From: Hyphomicrobiales bacterium
GTDB taxonomy: Bacteria > Pseudomonadota > Alphaproteobacteria > Rhizobiales > Rhizobiaceae
Reading direction: 5' to 3'
Assembly (NCBI GenBank): GCA_900473745.1
Contig: UCMW01000013.1
Location: 1-64,000 of the forward strand
Length of the DNA: 64,000 bases
A program made the translations under genes and the position numbers. Positions 53,641 to 62,270 of the stretch are shown one piece after another. The notes beneath the pieces are model-generated. The model was not told the DNA's origin, did no database searches, and saw only the letters and a program-made list of their open reading frames with translations. Positions within the stretch are counted from its first letter, which is position 1, and each line of letters opens with the position of its first letter.

Positions 53641-54728
53641 CAGCTTTCCAGAGCCTCGAAGGAAACAGGCATCAGCATCGGCGTTCCGACCCGAGCGATA
53701 TCGACCAGGCTCTCGGCGCGCTTTGCATCGCCATAGGCCTGATAGGCGATGACCGTGGACGGCAGCGAGATTCCCGTTTCCACGCGCACCACCGGAACGG
53801 CATCCGCCGCCCGATCCGACACGATCCGGACGGACGCCTCGACCAGCCGCGACACGGCGACATAGAGATCGACATGCGCAGGCCCGCGGCCTGAGAGAAC
53901 GGCAAGCGCCCTCTCTCCCTTCGCTTGCACCACCTGCCTTGCGGCCCGTGCCTGCGGCCTAGAGATCCACGCCACATGAGGCGCCGCCGTGGCCGTGACG
54001 ATGGCATCCAGCACGGCATGAAGATCCGTGGAGGCCTGCGTCTCGAAACGAGCAGGCTTGATCCCTTCGAACCCTGAAGGCGAAAGCACGCTCTCGCCGA
54101 TGATCCGCGAGGCTTCCAGCCCGCCGGCAAAGAAGGCCTCGACACCGTCGACACCCGAGGCGAGTGTCAGATCGACGAGCCGAGCAAGGTCGATGCTGTC
54201 TGAGACAACGAGCGAGCCAACCGAATACATCCAGTTCGCCACGGCGATCACATCGCCGATCTGACGATAGACGGATGAAAGCGCAGGGAGGGCGGAGGCC
54301 AATGGCCCTGTCAGGATCGACCTGATGTCGCCCAAGCCCAGCACGCCACCGGGCTGGCTCGATTCCGGAATGGCCGTAAAGCCGAAGGCGATGTATCCGC
54401 GCCGGTCCTTCTCGCGAACGCGGCTGAAATTCTCGACCCGCGTAAGCCGCCCGCTGTCGATCGGTAACACCAGCCGACCAGGTCCGGCAGCCAGGCATGC
54501 CCGCTGCAGGTTCAGCGCAGCCGCATCGCTGTCGTCGCCGAGCAGATAGGCCGTGACATTGATCGCCGGAATGGCGTGGCCCATCTCTTCGAGATAGTAG
54601 TTCAGGCCACCGGCATACTCATGCCGAGCGATCCGCTTGCCCCCGCCGAAGTCGTCGACATCGACGAGAAAGTTCACGCCACGAAAGCTCGCCTTGCGCA
54701 GGGTAGCCGCCCAGTTCCGCATGATCAC
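53640..54728 (-). CDS. DNA circularisation protein, Mu gpN-like
   Basis: 362 residues. N-terminal DNA_circ_N domain: 'LRKASFRGVNFLVDVDDFGGGKRIARHEYAG' and 'YLLGDDSDAAALNLQRACLAAGPGRLVLP'. In Mu, gpN has a structural tail/baseplate role in addition to DNA circularisation after entry. It lies between tape measure and hub genes, the Mu order. Confidence 0.88.
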   Translation of the reverse strand: MIMRNWAATLRKASFRGVNFLVDVDDFGGGKRIARHEYAGGLNYYLEEMGHAIPAINVTAYLLGDDSDAAALNLQRACLAAGPGRLVLPIDSGRLTRVENFSRVREKDRRGYIAFGFTAIPESSQPGGVLGLGDIRSILTGPLASALPALSSVYRQIGDVIAVANWMYSVGSLVVSDSIDLARLVDLTLASGVDGVEAFFAGGLEASRIIGESVLSPSGFEGIKPARFETQASTDLHAVLDAIVTATAAPHVAWISRPQARAARQVVQAKGERALAVLSGRGPAHVDLYVAVSRLVEASVRIVSDRAADAVPVVRVETGISLPSTVIAYQAYGDAKRAESLVDIARVGTPMLMPVSFEALES

Positions 54729-54731
54729 CCC

Positions 54732-56435
54732 TTACTGCCTGCCGGTACCAGCCGGCCGCCCCGCCGCCGGCGGCATGCTTCGGCCAGTGTTGGCGTTCAC
54801 GCCCGTGCCACCGCCGCCCGAAAAATTGCCAAGTCGCGAGATAGCCGTGGCGGCACTGAGGATCGCCTGCGCCGCCCGCTCCATGGCAGATGCCGCCTGC
54901 TCGCCACCCTTGGCCAGATTGTTGCCAGCCTCTTCGCTGCGAGTTTTGATCTCATCCCCCGCTCGGCTTGCATCCTCGATCAGCGTGCCACCCATGCCGG
55001 CCATGCCGATCGCTTCCGGATCCGCAGACCTCAGCAACGCGCGACGCTGTTCGCGGCTCTGCGGCACATTGAAAGCATCGTCCTTGTTGGATTCCGTGCC
55101 CGCCCGGTAATCGAGCAGGAAGTCACGATCCCGATAGCCGCCGGCCATAGCCATACGGTCAGCATCACGCGAACTCGAAAAAGCACCAAACGGCAGTTGC
55201 TTGAGCATCCATGCTTCACGATCAATGACACTGCTCATGCCTTGCTTTTCAAGGCCACGGCGGATGGCGCTGCGCTTGTCGAGCGTCGAACTGACGGCAT
55301 CCATGGCGGGTGCCGCGACCGGTGCAATCGCGCCACCTAGCGACGTTTTCATCCGCTCCCAGCTGCTCGCCATACGGTCAATCGAAGCCTGCGTGTCACT
55401 CATCACCCGGTTGAGGTCGCGGAAAACCGTGCCGTTAACCTCGGCGGAGTTCATCACCTTTAAAAACTTCTCCAGGCTGTCGGCGCTGGTCATCAGCGAC
55501 TGCATGCCGAGCCTGAATTCCTGGTCGGTGAAGAGCAGCGGAAGCTTCGTGTAATCACCATCGATCGCTTCCTTCGACAATCTGACGAAGGCAGATACGG
55601 CGTCCTCGCCTGATTTCTTCGCGGCCTCCATCTCTTTGCGGAGATTGATGCCGAAGTCGGCGAACTTCTTGCCTGTCTCAGCGGAGAACATCTTGCCGAA
55701 GATATTCTGCGCCTGCGTTGCGGCGGCAGATGCATCGCCGGTATCTTCGCGGATCGTTTGCAAGAGCGCGACCAGACGCTTCAATCCGTCTTCGCCCTCA
55801 TAGCCAAGCGTTGCAAACGAGTTCGCCAGACCCGGAATATACTGGGCCATATCCTTCAGCTCGAACTGCCCTGCCTTGCCGCCGGCGACCATAAGGTCGA
55901 ACGCTCGCTGTAACTCATTCGTCTCTATCTTCAGGGCATCGGCAGCCTTCAGTCCCGTGTTGGCAATGTCTGCCGTCGCGGCTCCAGATGCCTGCGCCGT
56001 TGCAAGGACAGAAGGCAGGAAAGCCATCGCCTCTTCCAGGCTCTTGCCAGAGGCGACCAGAGTATCGAGCGCTTCGATCGCCGGCTGCACGCTGTCGTAG
56101 TTCATGTCCTTCGAGACCTGCTGGACCTGCTCGAAGGCCTTGGATGTTTGCTCGGCACTCGATCCGGCAGTGATACCGATCCGGGTCATCTGGCGTTCAA
56201 GCGCGGCAAAGTCGAGGAGAGCTTCTTTGGCCGCATAGCCAAGTACAGCTGGTGCCGCATATCGCGAGATCACTCCAAACATTTCCTGCGCCTGGCGCGC
56301 CATCAGGCCTTGACGTCGATTGAACGCTGCGGCTCGCTTGTCGATCTCGCCGAGCTTGCCGGCGATCGCGCCAAAGGTGCGACCGGTCGCGTCACGCGCC
56401 GAGATCTTCAGCCGGGCTTCGACTTCGCGGGTCAT
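54732..56435 (-). CDS. Tail tape measure protein
   Basis: 567 residues, short for a tape measure, which predicts a short tail. The TP901-type core ('FAALERQMTRIGITAGSSAEQTSKAFEQVQQVSKDM', 'ALDTLVASGKSLEEAMAFLPSVLATAQASGAATADIA', 'DMAQYIPGLANSF') is followed by helical sequence and a Gly-rich C-terminus. Its start overlaps the stop of the frameshifted tail chaperone extension (ATGA), the classical position. Confidence 0.9.
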   Translation of the reverse strand: MTREVEARLKISARDATGRTFGAIAGKLGEIDKRAAAFNRRQGLMARQAQEMFGVISRYAAPAVLGYAAKEALLDFAALERQMTRIGITAGSSAEQTSKAFEQVQQVSKDMNYDSVQPAIEALDTLVASGKSLEEAMAFLPSVLATAQASGAATADIANTGLKAADALKIETNELQRAFDLMVAGGKAGQFELKDMAQYIPGLANSFATLGYEGEDGLKRLVALLQTIREDTGDASAAATQAQNIFGKMFSAETGKKFADFGINLRKEMEAAKKSGEDAVSAFVRLSKEAIDGDYTKLPLLFTDQEFRLGMQSLMTSADSLEKFLKVMNSAEVNGTVFRDLNRVMSDTQASIDRMASSWERMKTSLGGAIAPVAAPAMDAVSSTLDKRSAIRRGLEKQGMSSVIDREAWMLKQLPFGAFSSSRDADRMAMAGGYRDRDFLLDYRAGTESNKDDAFNVPQSREQRRALLRSADPEAIGMAGMGGTLIEDASRAGDEIKTRSEEAGNNLAKGGEQAASAMERAAQAILSAATAISRLGNFSGGGGTGVNANTGRSMPPAAGRPAGTGRQ

Positions 56436-56581
56436 GTCTTATCCTTGAGGAGCGCCATCGCGCGGCCATACCACCAGATGATCTGGCTGATGGTCATCAG
56501 CTGGACGCGGGTTGCGTCCCATCCGAAGCGGAAGACGAGGAGGTCTGCGGCGAACTCGAGTCCGCCGCATCCATGAAAAAA
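56432..56581 (-). other. -1 frame extension of the tail assembly chaperone (G-T-like product)
   Basis: After a -1 slip at 56575-56581, reading continues in the new frame through 'GGLEFAADLLVFRFGWDATRVQL', 'TISQIIWWYGRAMALL' and ends KDKT with TGA overlapping the tape measure start. The extension replaces the Ser-rich tail of the short form and adds the domain that recruits tape measure or tail-tube subunits. It has no start codon of its own that gives this product. Confidence 0.85.
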
Positions 56582-56865
56582 CCGCAGACCGCCTTTTCGA
56601 GCCGCTGCGCATCGATTGCATTGACGAACCGCACGGCATCATAACCGCCGGGTGAAACCACAATCCGCTGCAGATAGGCGTCGATCGTCACCGGATAGGC
56701 GACGATCATCCGGCTGCCCTGTGGCCCTGGCTGAACTTCCATCGGCATTCCGAGACCAGACGGATAGATATCCTCGTAGCTGGGCTCGCGAAGCACGATC
56801 CGGTCGAACGGCATCATGCCTTGGGGTTCGTAGCGCTTCGTCAGGATGACGGTGTTGTCGGCCAC
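56497..56865 (-). CDS. Tail assembly chaperone, Mu gp41-like (short form)
   Basis: 122 residues. Phage tail assembly family (Mu gp41 / PF10109-type): 'MPFDRIVLREPSYEDIYPSG', 'DAYLQRIVVSPGGYDAVRFVNAIDAQRLEKAVCGFF'. The last 22 residues are a low-complexity Ser-rich tail seen only without frameshift. A slippery T-TTT-TTC in the GFF codons lets some ribosomes make the longer form. It coats the tape measure during tail assembly. Confidence 0.88.
   Translation of the reverse strand: MADNTVILTKRYEPQGMMPFDRIVLREPSYEDIYPSGLGMPMEVQPGPQGSRMIVAYPVTIDAYLQRIVVSPGGYDAVRFVNAIDAQRLEKAVCGFFMDAADSSSPQTSSSSASDGTQPASS
56575..56581 (-). promoter_or_regulatory. Slippery heptamer T-TTT-TTC for programmed -1 frameshifting
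   Basis: On the minus strand GGT-TTT-TTC in the zero frame. Both tRNAs re-pair after a one-base backward slip, giving entry into the frame that is open to the tape measure start. Confidence 0.82.
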
Positions 56866-56867
56866 AA

Positions 56868-57242
56868 TCAGCCGCCCGTCTTGCGATAGGTCTCAGCGAC
56901 GATCGAAAGCCCGGAGACTTCGCCGTTGATACGGTTGACGCTGGGCTGCCCCGAAAAGAAGGCGCTGATGAAGTGGTGCTGCTTTCCGGTGAATTCCTCG
57001 GTGACAACAATGTTCTGCCGAGGCGCTTCCATCACGGCGACGAGGTCGATGCCGCTATCCGGGAATGTCAGCTCTGCACTGGGCGAGGTCGGGGTCGCGA
57101 CCCGGTCGGTGGAACCGTCCTGATTGGTGATCGATTCAACGCTCTGCCGTGCCGGCATCACATTGAACGTGCCGCGAAACGCGATTGTCGAGCCGCTGGA
57201 GAGGCGGACAGACATGCGCCCGCCGAAATCATTGCCTGCCAT
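56868..57242 (-). CDS. Tail tube protein, Mu gpM-like
   Basis: 124 residues. Tail_tube family: 'SVRLSSGSTIAFRGTFNVMPARQSVESITNQDGS', 'GIDLVAVMEAPRQNIVVTEE' and 'SVNRINGEVSGLSIVAETY'. It polymerises as hexamer rings inside the sheath. The next gene encodes the chaperone two bases away. Confidence 0.9.
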   Translation of the reverse strand: MAGNDFGGRMSVRLSSGSTIAFRGTFNVMPARQSVESITNQDGSTDRVATPTSPSAELTFPDSGIDLVAVMEAPRQNIVVTEEFTGKQHHFISAFFSGQPSVNRINGEVSGLSIVAETYRKTGG

Positions 57243-57305
57243 GATGGGTGCTCCTGGAATGGCTGAAAGGGAAAGTGGCGGGCGCGAGGCCCGTCACCAG
57301 ATGCG

Positions 57306-58793
57306 TCAGGTCTCGGCATAGACGCGAGCGAGGCCGGCGAAGATGTCGAGCGGATTTGCCCGGTCCATCGGCAGGATGATGTCGACACGGTTCGGATTTT
57401 CCGCATTCCGCGTAACCATGATCTCGTCCAGCACCGTGACCGATGCCTCGAGCACGCCGCGCTGCTGCAGCTCGATCGTCGAATTGACCAGCGTCGCACG
57501 GATATCCTTGACCGTGCGCAGCGCATCGAGGTTTGCCGGATTGTCGTCAACGATTGCCTTGTTCGAGTGCTCGAAGGCGAGCTGCGACCGGAAATACTTG
57601 AGCGCATAGGTGATCTGGTAGATCGCCTGAATGTCGCGCAGAGCCGTGTCCGGAACGCCGGCAGTCGTCTGCTGCTGCGTGATGATCTTGTCGATAAGGA
57701 TGCGGCCCGAGCGATCCACCTTCCAGGTCGACACGCCGTTCTTCAGCAGGCTGTCGCGGGTCGCATAATCGGGCCAGTAGTCCCGATCGCGCGGCGCGAT
57801 CATGTCGGTGACTTCAAGATTGGACTGGTTGACCGAAACGAGGCCGTTAGAGCCTCCATCGAAAAATGGCGCAACGCGCGCCACCAGGGCTGCCACGAAT
57901 TCATAATCCGGCCGTGCCATGCCCGAGGCCGTTGCCATGAGCGGGATCAGCGAGATATGCCAGCTGTCGCGCGCAAGGCCTGCCGTGGCGAGGTTCGCGA
58001 CGCTGTCGGTACGCGGATAGAAAACATGGCCATACAGCTGCTGCGCATAGGACCAGCGGCCACCCGTGCTGATGTGGAAATTGTCGAGTTTCAGACGGTT
58101 GGCATCGTCGCCGAAGGCCGACACCACGATCTCGAACGGATCGTCACCCATCGAAGCGAGGACCGCTGCGACATCTGGCGTTCCGGCGCCGGCCGCGCTG
58201 ACCGCGAAAGTGAAGAGGCCGGTGAAGGCATTGGCACCTTCGAGCACTGGCACATGCACGTCGATACCGGCAGCATAGGTGCCCTTGTGGCGCGCGGTGA
58301 GCGAGACGACATTCGTCGACACCGTGGCCGTGAAGGGCAGCGAGATCTTCGTGACCGGATTGATATAGGCGTTGATTGCGGCTGCCAGAGCCGCCGCCAC
58401 GGTGGCGGCATTGTCGCCGGCAGCGATGTTGACCGCGACGTCTTCACCAGCGATGGACAGAACACCCTGCCCACCGGCCGCAGGCGGCGTGCCGAGAGTG
58501 ACGGTACGGACCTGCGCCGTGGTCGCCTCGGCAACGCGACCAAGCCAGATCTCTTGCGCCGGTGCATTCCGACGGGCACGGATGAACATGCTTTCCAGCA
58601 TCGAGCCGCGACCGGCCAGGAGCCGTGCCTGTGAGACGGAGCCGCAAAGCGCGACACCACCATCTGCCAAGGTCCCGGCAGAGAGGCCATGGCCCAGCAG
58701 GATCATACGGGTTTCCGATTGGAACTGACCGCCGGACTCGACGTCGAAGGCCAGAAGAGGCGCCACGATGCCGCTCGGGATATTACTCACCAT
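57306..58793 (-). CDS. Contractile tail sheath protein, Mu gpL-like
   Basis: 495 residues. Mu L-type sheath: 'IPSGIVAPLLAFDVESGGQF', 'LAGRGSMLESMFIRARRNAPAQEIWLGRV', 'VAPFFDGGSNGLVSVNQSNLEVTDMIAPRDRDYW' and 'SQLAFEHSNKAIVDDN'. This gene proves that the phage is a myovirus. Its start overlaps the DUF2635 gene by 11 bases. Confidence 0.93.
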   Translation of the reverse strand: MVSNIPSGIVAPLLAFDVESGGQFQSETRMILLGHGLSAGTLADGGVALCGSVSQARLLAGRGSMLESMFIRARRNAPAQEIWLGRVAEATTAQVRTVTLGTPPAAGGQGVLSIAGEDVAVNIAAGDNAATVAAALAAAINAYINPVTKISLPFTATVSTNVVSLTARHKGTYAAGIDVHVPVLEGANAFTGLFTFAVSAAGAGTPDVAAVLASMGDDPFEIVVSAFGDDANRLKLDNFHISTGGRWSYAQQLYGHVFYPRTDSVANLATAGLARDSWHISLIPLMATASGMARPDYEFVAALVARVAPFFDGGSNGLVSVNQSNLEVTDMIAPRDRDYWPDYATRDSLLKNGVSTWKVDRSGRILIDKIITQQQTTAGVPDTALRDIQAIYQITYALKYFRSQLAFEHSNKAIVDDNPANLDALRTVKDIRATLVNSTIELQQRGVLEASVTVLDEIMVTRNAENPNRVDIILPMDRANPLDIFAGLARVYAET

Positions 58794-58977
58794 GGGTTTT
58801 CTCCTTCTTGCGCGCCGACTTCACCGGCGACTTGCCTTGGGTTTTCTTGAGTTCGACGAGGTCACCATCGCGCACGAACCGGCGATGCATGCGACTCGTG
58901 TCGTCGATGGCGCGACCGGCTTCCGGCCAGCCGCCGGGGATCGCGCGGTCCGGAGCCGCGACATACAGTTTCGTCAT
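58783..58977 (-). CDS. DUF2635 phage protein (Mu gp38-like)
   Basis: 64 residues. 'RAIPGGWPEAGRAIDDTSRMHRRFVRDGDLVEL' is the DUF2635 pattern, small proteins encoded just before the sheath in Mu-like phages; function unknown, perhaps tail assembly. The C-terminus is highly basic (KSPVKSARKKEK). Confidence 0.85.
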   Translation of the reverse strand: MTKLYVAAPDRAIPGGWPEAGRAIDDTSRMHRRFVRDGDLVELKKTQGKSPVKSARKKEKTHGE

Positions 58978-58991
58978 GGATGTCCTCGTGA

Positions 58992-59717
58992 TCAGGCGCC
59001 GATAGACCAGCCGGCTTCAATCTGTTCCGCGCCGGGCAGATTGACCGTCCCGGCAATCTCTTCGAGCGCCTCAGGTGTCTCGGCTTGAAAGTAGCCGGCA
59101 AGTTCTGCCAGCTTCACTTTTGCATAACTCCCTGCTGGCAGGCTTGCGGCCACCGAGCGAAGTGGCTCAGGGAGCCCACCATTGTCGAGGTCATAGACGT
59201 CGGCGGAAAGTTCAACCGTGTAGCGCAGGGTGATGCGCTGAAATCTTAGACCGAGATCCGGCACGGCAAAAGGCATTGCTTCGCAACTGACGACCCGCTT
59301 TGTGAGCTTGCGCCAGTTCGCGCCCTTGGCTGAGCGCTCAAGAAGAAAGCGGACCTTCGAGCAAAGGGCCGAGAGCACCAGCCGCGCCTGCGGATCGTTG
59401 TCGGCCATGGCATCCGCAAAGTCGCCGCTATCATCAGTGGCGCGAATGGCCAACTCGACGACGATATCTAGCACCGCCCGATGATCTACGTCGGTGAAGT
59501 CCGACGCCTCGCCGCGTGGAGTGATCGAGGCATCGCCGCTGTAGAGCGCGATAACCGGCGTATAGGCGCGATCTGGATCGATCGCCTGCAGCGGGATCTC
59601 CTGGCTGTCATAGACACGGCCCTGAGCCACTGTCGGAAATCCGGTTTTTGCCACGACGGCCGCGTGTGGTCTCAAGACCTCCATGGTCACAAGTCGGAGC
59701 GCCTCGGGAGACAGCAT
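58992..59717 (-). CDS. Phage connector-region protein, tail terminator candidate
   Basis: 241 residues, no family recognised with confidence. Starts 'MLSPEALRLVTMEVLRPHA' and contains 'VIALYSGDASITPRGEASDFTDVDHRAVLDIVVELAIRA' and a beta-rich middle ('LRFQRITLRYTVELSADVYDL'). The position between head-tail joining and sheath genes is that of tail terminator/completion proteins such as gpU/gpZ, and the size allows it. Function is therefore inferred from order only. Confidence 0.65.
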   Translation of the reverse strand: MLSPEALRLVTMEVLRPHAAVVAKTGFPTVAQGRVYDSQEIPLQAIDPDRAYTPVIALYSGDASITPRGEASDFTDVDHRAVLDIVVELAIRATDDSGDFADAMADNDPQARLVLSALCSKVRFLLERSAKGANWRKLTKRVVSCEAMPFAVPDLGLRFQRITLRYTVELSADVYDLDNGGLPEPLRSVAASLPAGSYAKVKLAELAGYFQAETPEALEEIAGTVNLPGAEQIEAGWSIGA

Positions 59718-59720
59718 GGG

Positions 59721-60122
59721 TCAGACCTCCAGCGCAGCGGCCGGCGTGATGAGCGCAAGCACCGTGCCGACGCCGTCGGGATTGAAGGATGAAACCTGAA
59801 ACCAGGCATCGTCATCATGCCGGCGCAGATGATAGCCGGTCTTGAATGAGAAGCCGTCGACGAGACGGATTGAGACCTCGCGCGGTGGCGCACGATGCAT
59901 CACCCGCCGACCATCTGCGGACGGATGCGACCGCGCCTCCGAGTCCATCATGGTGTTCTGAAAGAAGCACCCCACGGTTTCCCAGGTCGGCAAGTCGGTC
60001 GAGATGACAGGTCCCGCATTCACGTCGTCGGTCGAAACCGGATAGATCGTGACCGCGACACCGTGAACTCGCTCGACGACCTGGCGGCTTGACGCCGCCA
60101 GGCGCTGAAATGCAACCAGCAT
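59721..60122 (-). CDS. Putative head-tail joining protein
   Basis: 133 residues from MLVAFQRLAASSRQVVE, starting two bases after the DUF2190 stop. An in-frame upstream ATG would run antisense to no homologue and overlap the cement gene, so it was rejected. Beta-rich: 'VAVTIYPVSTDDVNAGPVISTDL', 'PREVSIRLVDGFSFKTGYHLRRHDDDAWFQVSSFNPDG'. Size and position resemble lambda gpFII-type joining proteins. Family call is tentative. Confidence 0.65.
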   Translation of the reverse strand: MLVAFQRLAASSRQVVERVHGVAVTIYPVSTDDVNAGPVISTDLPTWETVGCFFQNTMMDSEARSHPSADGRRVMHRAPPREVSIRLVDGFSFKTGYHLRRHDDDAWFQVSSFNPDGVGTVLALITPAAALEV

Positions 60123-60124
60123 GA

Positions 60125-60460
60125 TCAGACCGTCGTCGCGCCGAGCTTGAACTCGACAAAATCTGACGGGTTGGCAGCGGCGGTGACAGCGATACCGACA
60201 AGAGTGTTGCCGGAAGCAGTCTTGTTGAGGACGTTGTTCGTCGCGTCGAAGTAGAGTTTGTCGCCGATGGCAATCGCAAGGGCTGACGTCTTCGCATAGG
60301 TGAACACGCCCTCGGTTTCGAGTACGACGTCGACGCCCTGCGCAACGGTATTCGAGGCAACCCCGATGAGTGAGCCGATGACGCAAAGCTTGCCGGAAAC
60401 AGCGCCGCCGGAAGGTGCCGGCACTGTGATGCTGCAGCCCGGCTGTCTGAAGTTTTTCAT
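60125..60460 (-). CDS. DUF2190 capsid cement/decoration protein
   Basis: 111 residues. DUF2190 pattern: 'NFRQPGCSITVPAPSGGAVSGKLCVIGSLIGVAS', 'TYAKTSALAIAIGDKLYFDATNNVL' and 'LVGIAVTAAANPSDFVEFKLG'. Small beta-tulip proteins of this family stabilise the HK97-fold shell from outside. It follows the major capsid gene by 88 bases. Confidence 0.88.
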   Translation of the reverse strand: MKNFRQPGCSITVPAPSGGAVSGKLCVIGSLIGVASNTVAQGVDVVLETEGVFTYAKTSALAIAIGDKLYFDATNNVLNKTASGNTLVGIAVTAAANPSDFVEFKLGATTV

Positions 60461-60548
60461 GATCCTGTCCTCTTGAAGAACGTTGAATGGAATTGCTGCG
60501 GGCCGTCAGCCTTGGCCCGCCCGCAGCCGTGGGTGAGATCCCTCAGGA

Positions 60549-62189
60549 TCAGGCGCCAGGGTTCTTCCAGCCGTAGCGGAAGTCGACGGGTCCGCAGCCG
60601 AAGTCGTGCTCGACGGACATCGCCATGCCCTGGCGACCGAAGGGATTGTCGATCCGGACGCGCGGCGCTTCGTAGCCTTCGAGATAGCCCCAGCGATAGT
60701 TGGAGCCGACCTGCGGATCTGCGAACAGATACCAGGTGTTACCGCTGATCTGTGCCGTATCGAAAGGCGTCAGGCGACCGGAGAAGATGTTCACGTTCGC
60801 CAACGTTGCCGGCGTAACACTGGCGATCAGCTTCTCTGCGGAGGTGATGCGATCTGGCCCGGTCACGATGAGTGCCGGCGGGTTCGCAAGAAGTGGATTG
60901 CCATCCAGCGACTTCTGCTTGGACATCGCGGCACGGCCTGCGGAGACGGTATCGACGTCGATTGCCGCACCCGAACCGGCCAGGTTGTTGTGCGATGCGT
61001 GGAAGACAGTCTGACCGTCGGCCAGAACCCCATTCAGCGCGTTGGCGTAGAACGTGATTTCCTCGAACAGAGCCACCGTCGCGCCGTAGCTGGACAACAT
61101 TTCGTTGATCGCACCGAGGTCGTCATTGATCATCAGCTGACGCGAAACAGACAGTGCCTTCGCGTAGGAGAGGACCGAAAGTGTTTCCTTGCCCTCGGTG
61201 AGCGTGCCGTACTTGATCTCGCCATTCTCGGCGATATTTTCCAGCATCGGGAAGTCACCGAGCTTGATGGATGTATGCGGGCGGAAATCGCGGAAGTTTC
61301 GCTGGCGCGAGATGCGGCGATAGGTCGGCTGGGCAAGCTGATAGCGTGCCTCGACGGTACGATTGATCGCACCTTCGAGGATGATCGGGAAATCCGAGGT
61401 GGTGTGCGCCGCACGCTCATACAGTTCTTCGATCTGGCGGGCGTTGCGCGGGTAGTTCCGCTCATTGACGCTCTCCATCGCGAGGAAGATCAGACCATCG
61501 TCCATCCGACCACGTGCTGCAGCGCTGGGGCCATCGGAAGGCAGAGGTGCGCCGATGCGGTAGGACAGCGCCTCGATCGATGCACGCCGCGCGGTGTCGC
61601 GCTCATCCTGCAGGATGCGGCTGCGATTGCCATCGGTGCGGCTGTTGTTCTGCCGATGCAGCATATGATCGAACGCACGGGCACGGAAGGTGTCGAGCGA
61701 CGTGCCGTTGCGAATGGCCTCCTGGATTGCGGTGGCTTCCATGCCGGCACGGGTGCCGATGTCGAGAATGTCTGCGGCGCGAGCGTTGGTGTTGCCGCCG
61801 GCCGGATCGGTCTGGCCACGGGTCGCGGGATCGCCGAGCTTTTCTTCCTCGGCAATGGCGGCACGCTTGGCCTCGATTTCGGCAAGGAGCTTGTCGTGAT
61901 CACCCTGGATCGAGCGGGCGGCATCAGGTGCCGTGTCATCCCTGATCTCGGCAAGCTTTTCAGCAGCCTTCTTCATCAGCCCGTCGAGATCAGTGCGCAG
62001 GGCGAAGAGCGCCGGCCAGGCGTGGATGACGTGGTCCGACACGAAGCCGCGAATCGCCTCATGCATGACATCAGGCGCATACATCGACGCCGCCACGGCA
62101 TCCGAAGCGGAGAAGCCGGCGAAAGCGATGGCGATGAGCGGAACGACGGCAAGCGCAAGGGCTACCGCCACAAAGCGATAATGTTTCAT
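60549..62189 (-). CDS. HK97-fold major capsid protein with N-terminal coiled-coil scaffold
   Basis: 546 residues from MKHYRFVAVALALAVVPL, with AGGA seven bases before the ATG. Unusually, the first 35 or so residues look like a Sec signal peptide (basic start, long hydrophobic core, 'DAVAAS'). Then come a coiled-coil delta-like region (about 65-115, 'MKKAAEKLAEIRDDTAPDAARSI') and the capsid domain ('FPIILEGAINRTVEARYQLAQPTYRRI', 'FADPQVGSNYRWGYLEGYEAPRV'). The neighbouring prohead protease would remove the N-terminal part during maturation. Forms the icosahedral shell. Confidence 0.88.
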   Translation of the reverse strand: MKHYRFVAVALALAVVPLIAIAFAGFSASDAVAASMYAPDVMHEAIRGFVSDHVIHAWPALFALRTDLDGLMKKAAEKLAEIRDDTAPDAARSIQGDHDKLLAEIEAKRAAIAEEEKLGDPATRGQTDPAGGNTNARAADILDIGTRAGMEATAIQEAIRNGTSLDTFRARAFDHMLHRQNNSRTDGNRSRILQDERDTARRASIEALSYRIGAPLPSDGPSAAARGRMDDGLIFLAMESVNERNYPRNARQIEELYERAAHTTSDFPIILEGAINRTVEARYQLAQPTYRRISRQRNFRDFRPHTSIKLGDFPMLENIAENGEIKYGTLTEGKETLSVLSYAKALSVSRQLMINDDLGAINEMLSSYGATVALFEEITFYANALNGVLADGQTVFHASHNNLAGSGAAIDVDTVSAGRAAMSKQKSLDGNPLLANPPALIVTGPDRITSAEKLIASVTPATLANVNIFSGRLTPFDTAQISGNTWYLFADPQVGSNYRWGYLEGYEAPRVRIDNPFGRQGMAMSVEHDFGCGPVDFRYGWKNPGA

Positions 62190-62270
62190 GATTGTAATCC
62201 TGTGTTGATTGCCGGGCCCAATGGCTGATACGGGCACCGCCGTCGGCGGCTTTGGCGATGGCGGTAGCCG

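Noticed and set aside
54576..55340. Plus-strand open frame opposite the tape measure gene
   Set aside because: No recognisable domain, and the minus strand holds the clear phage structural gene.
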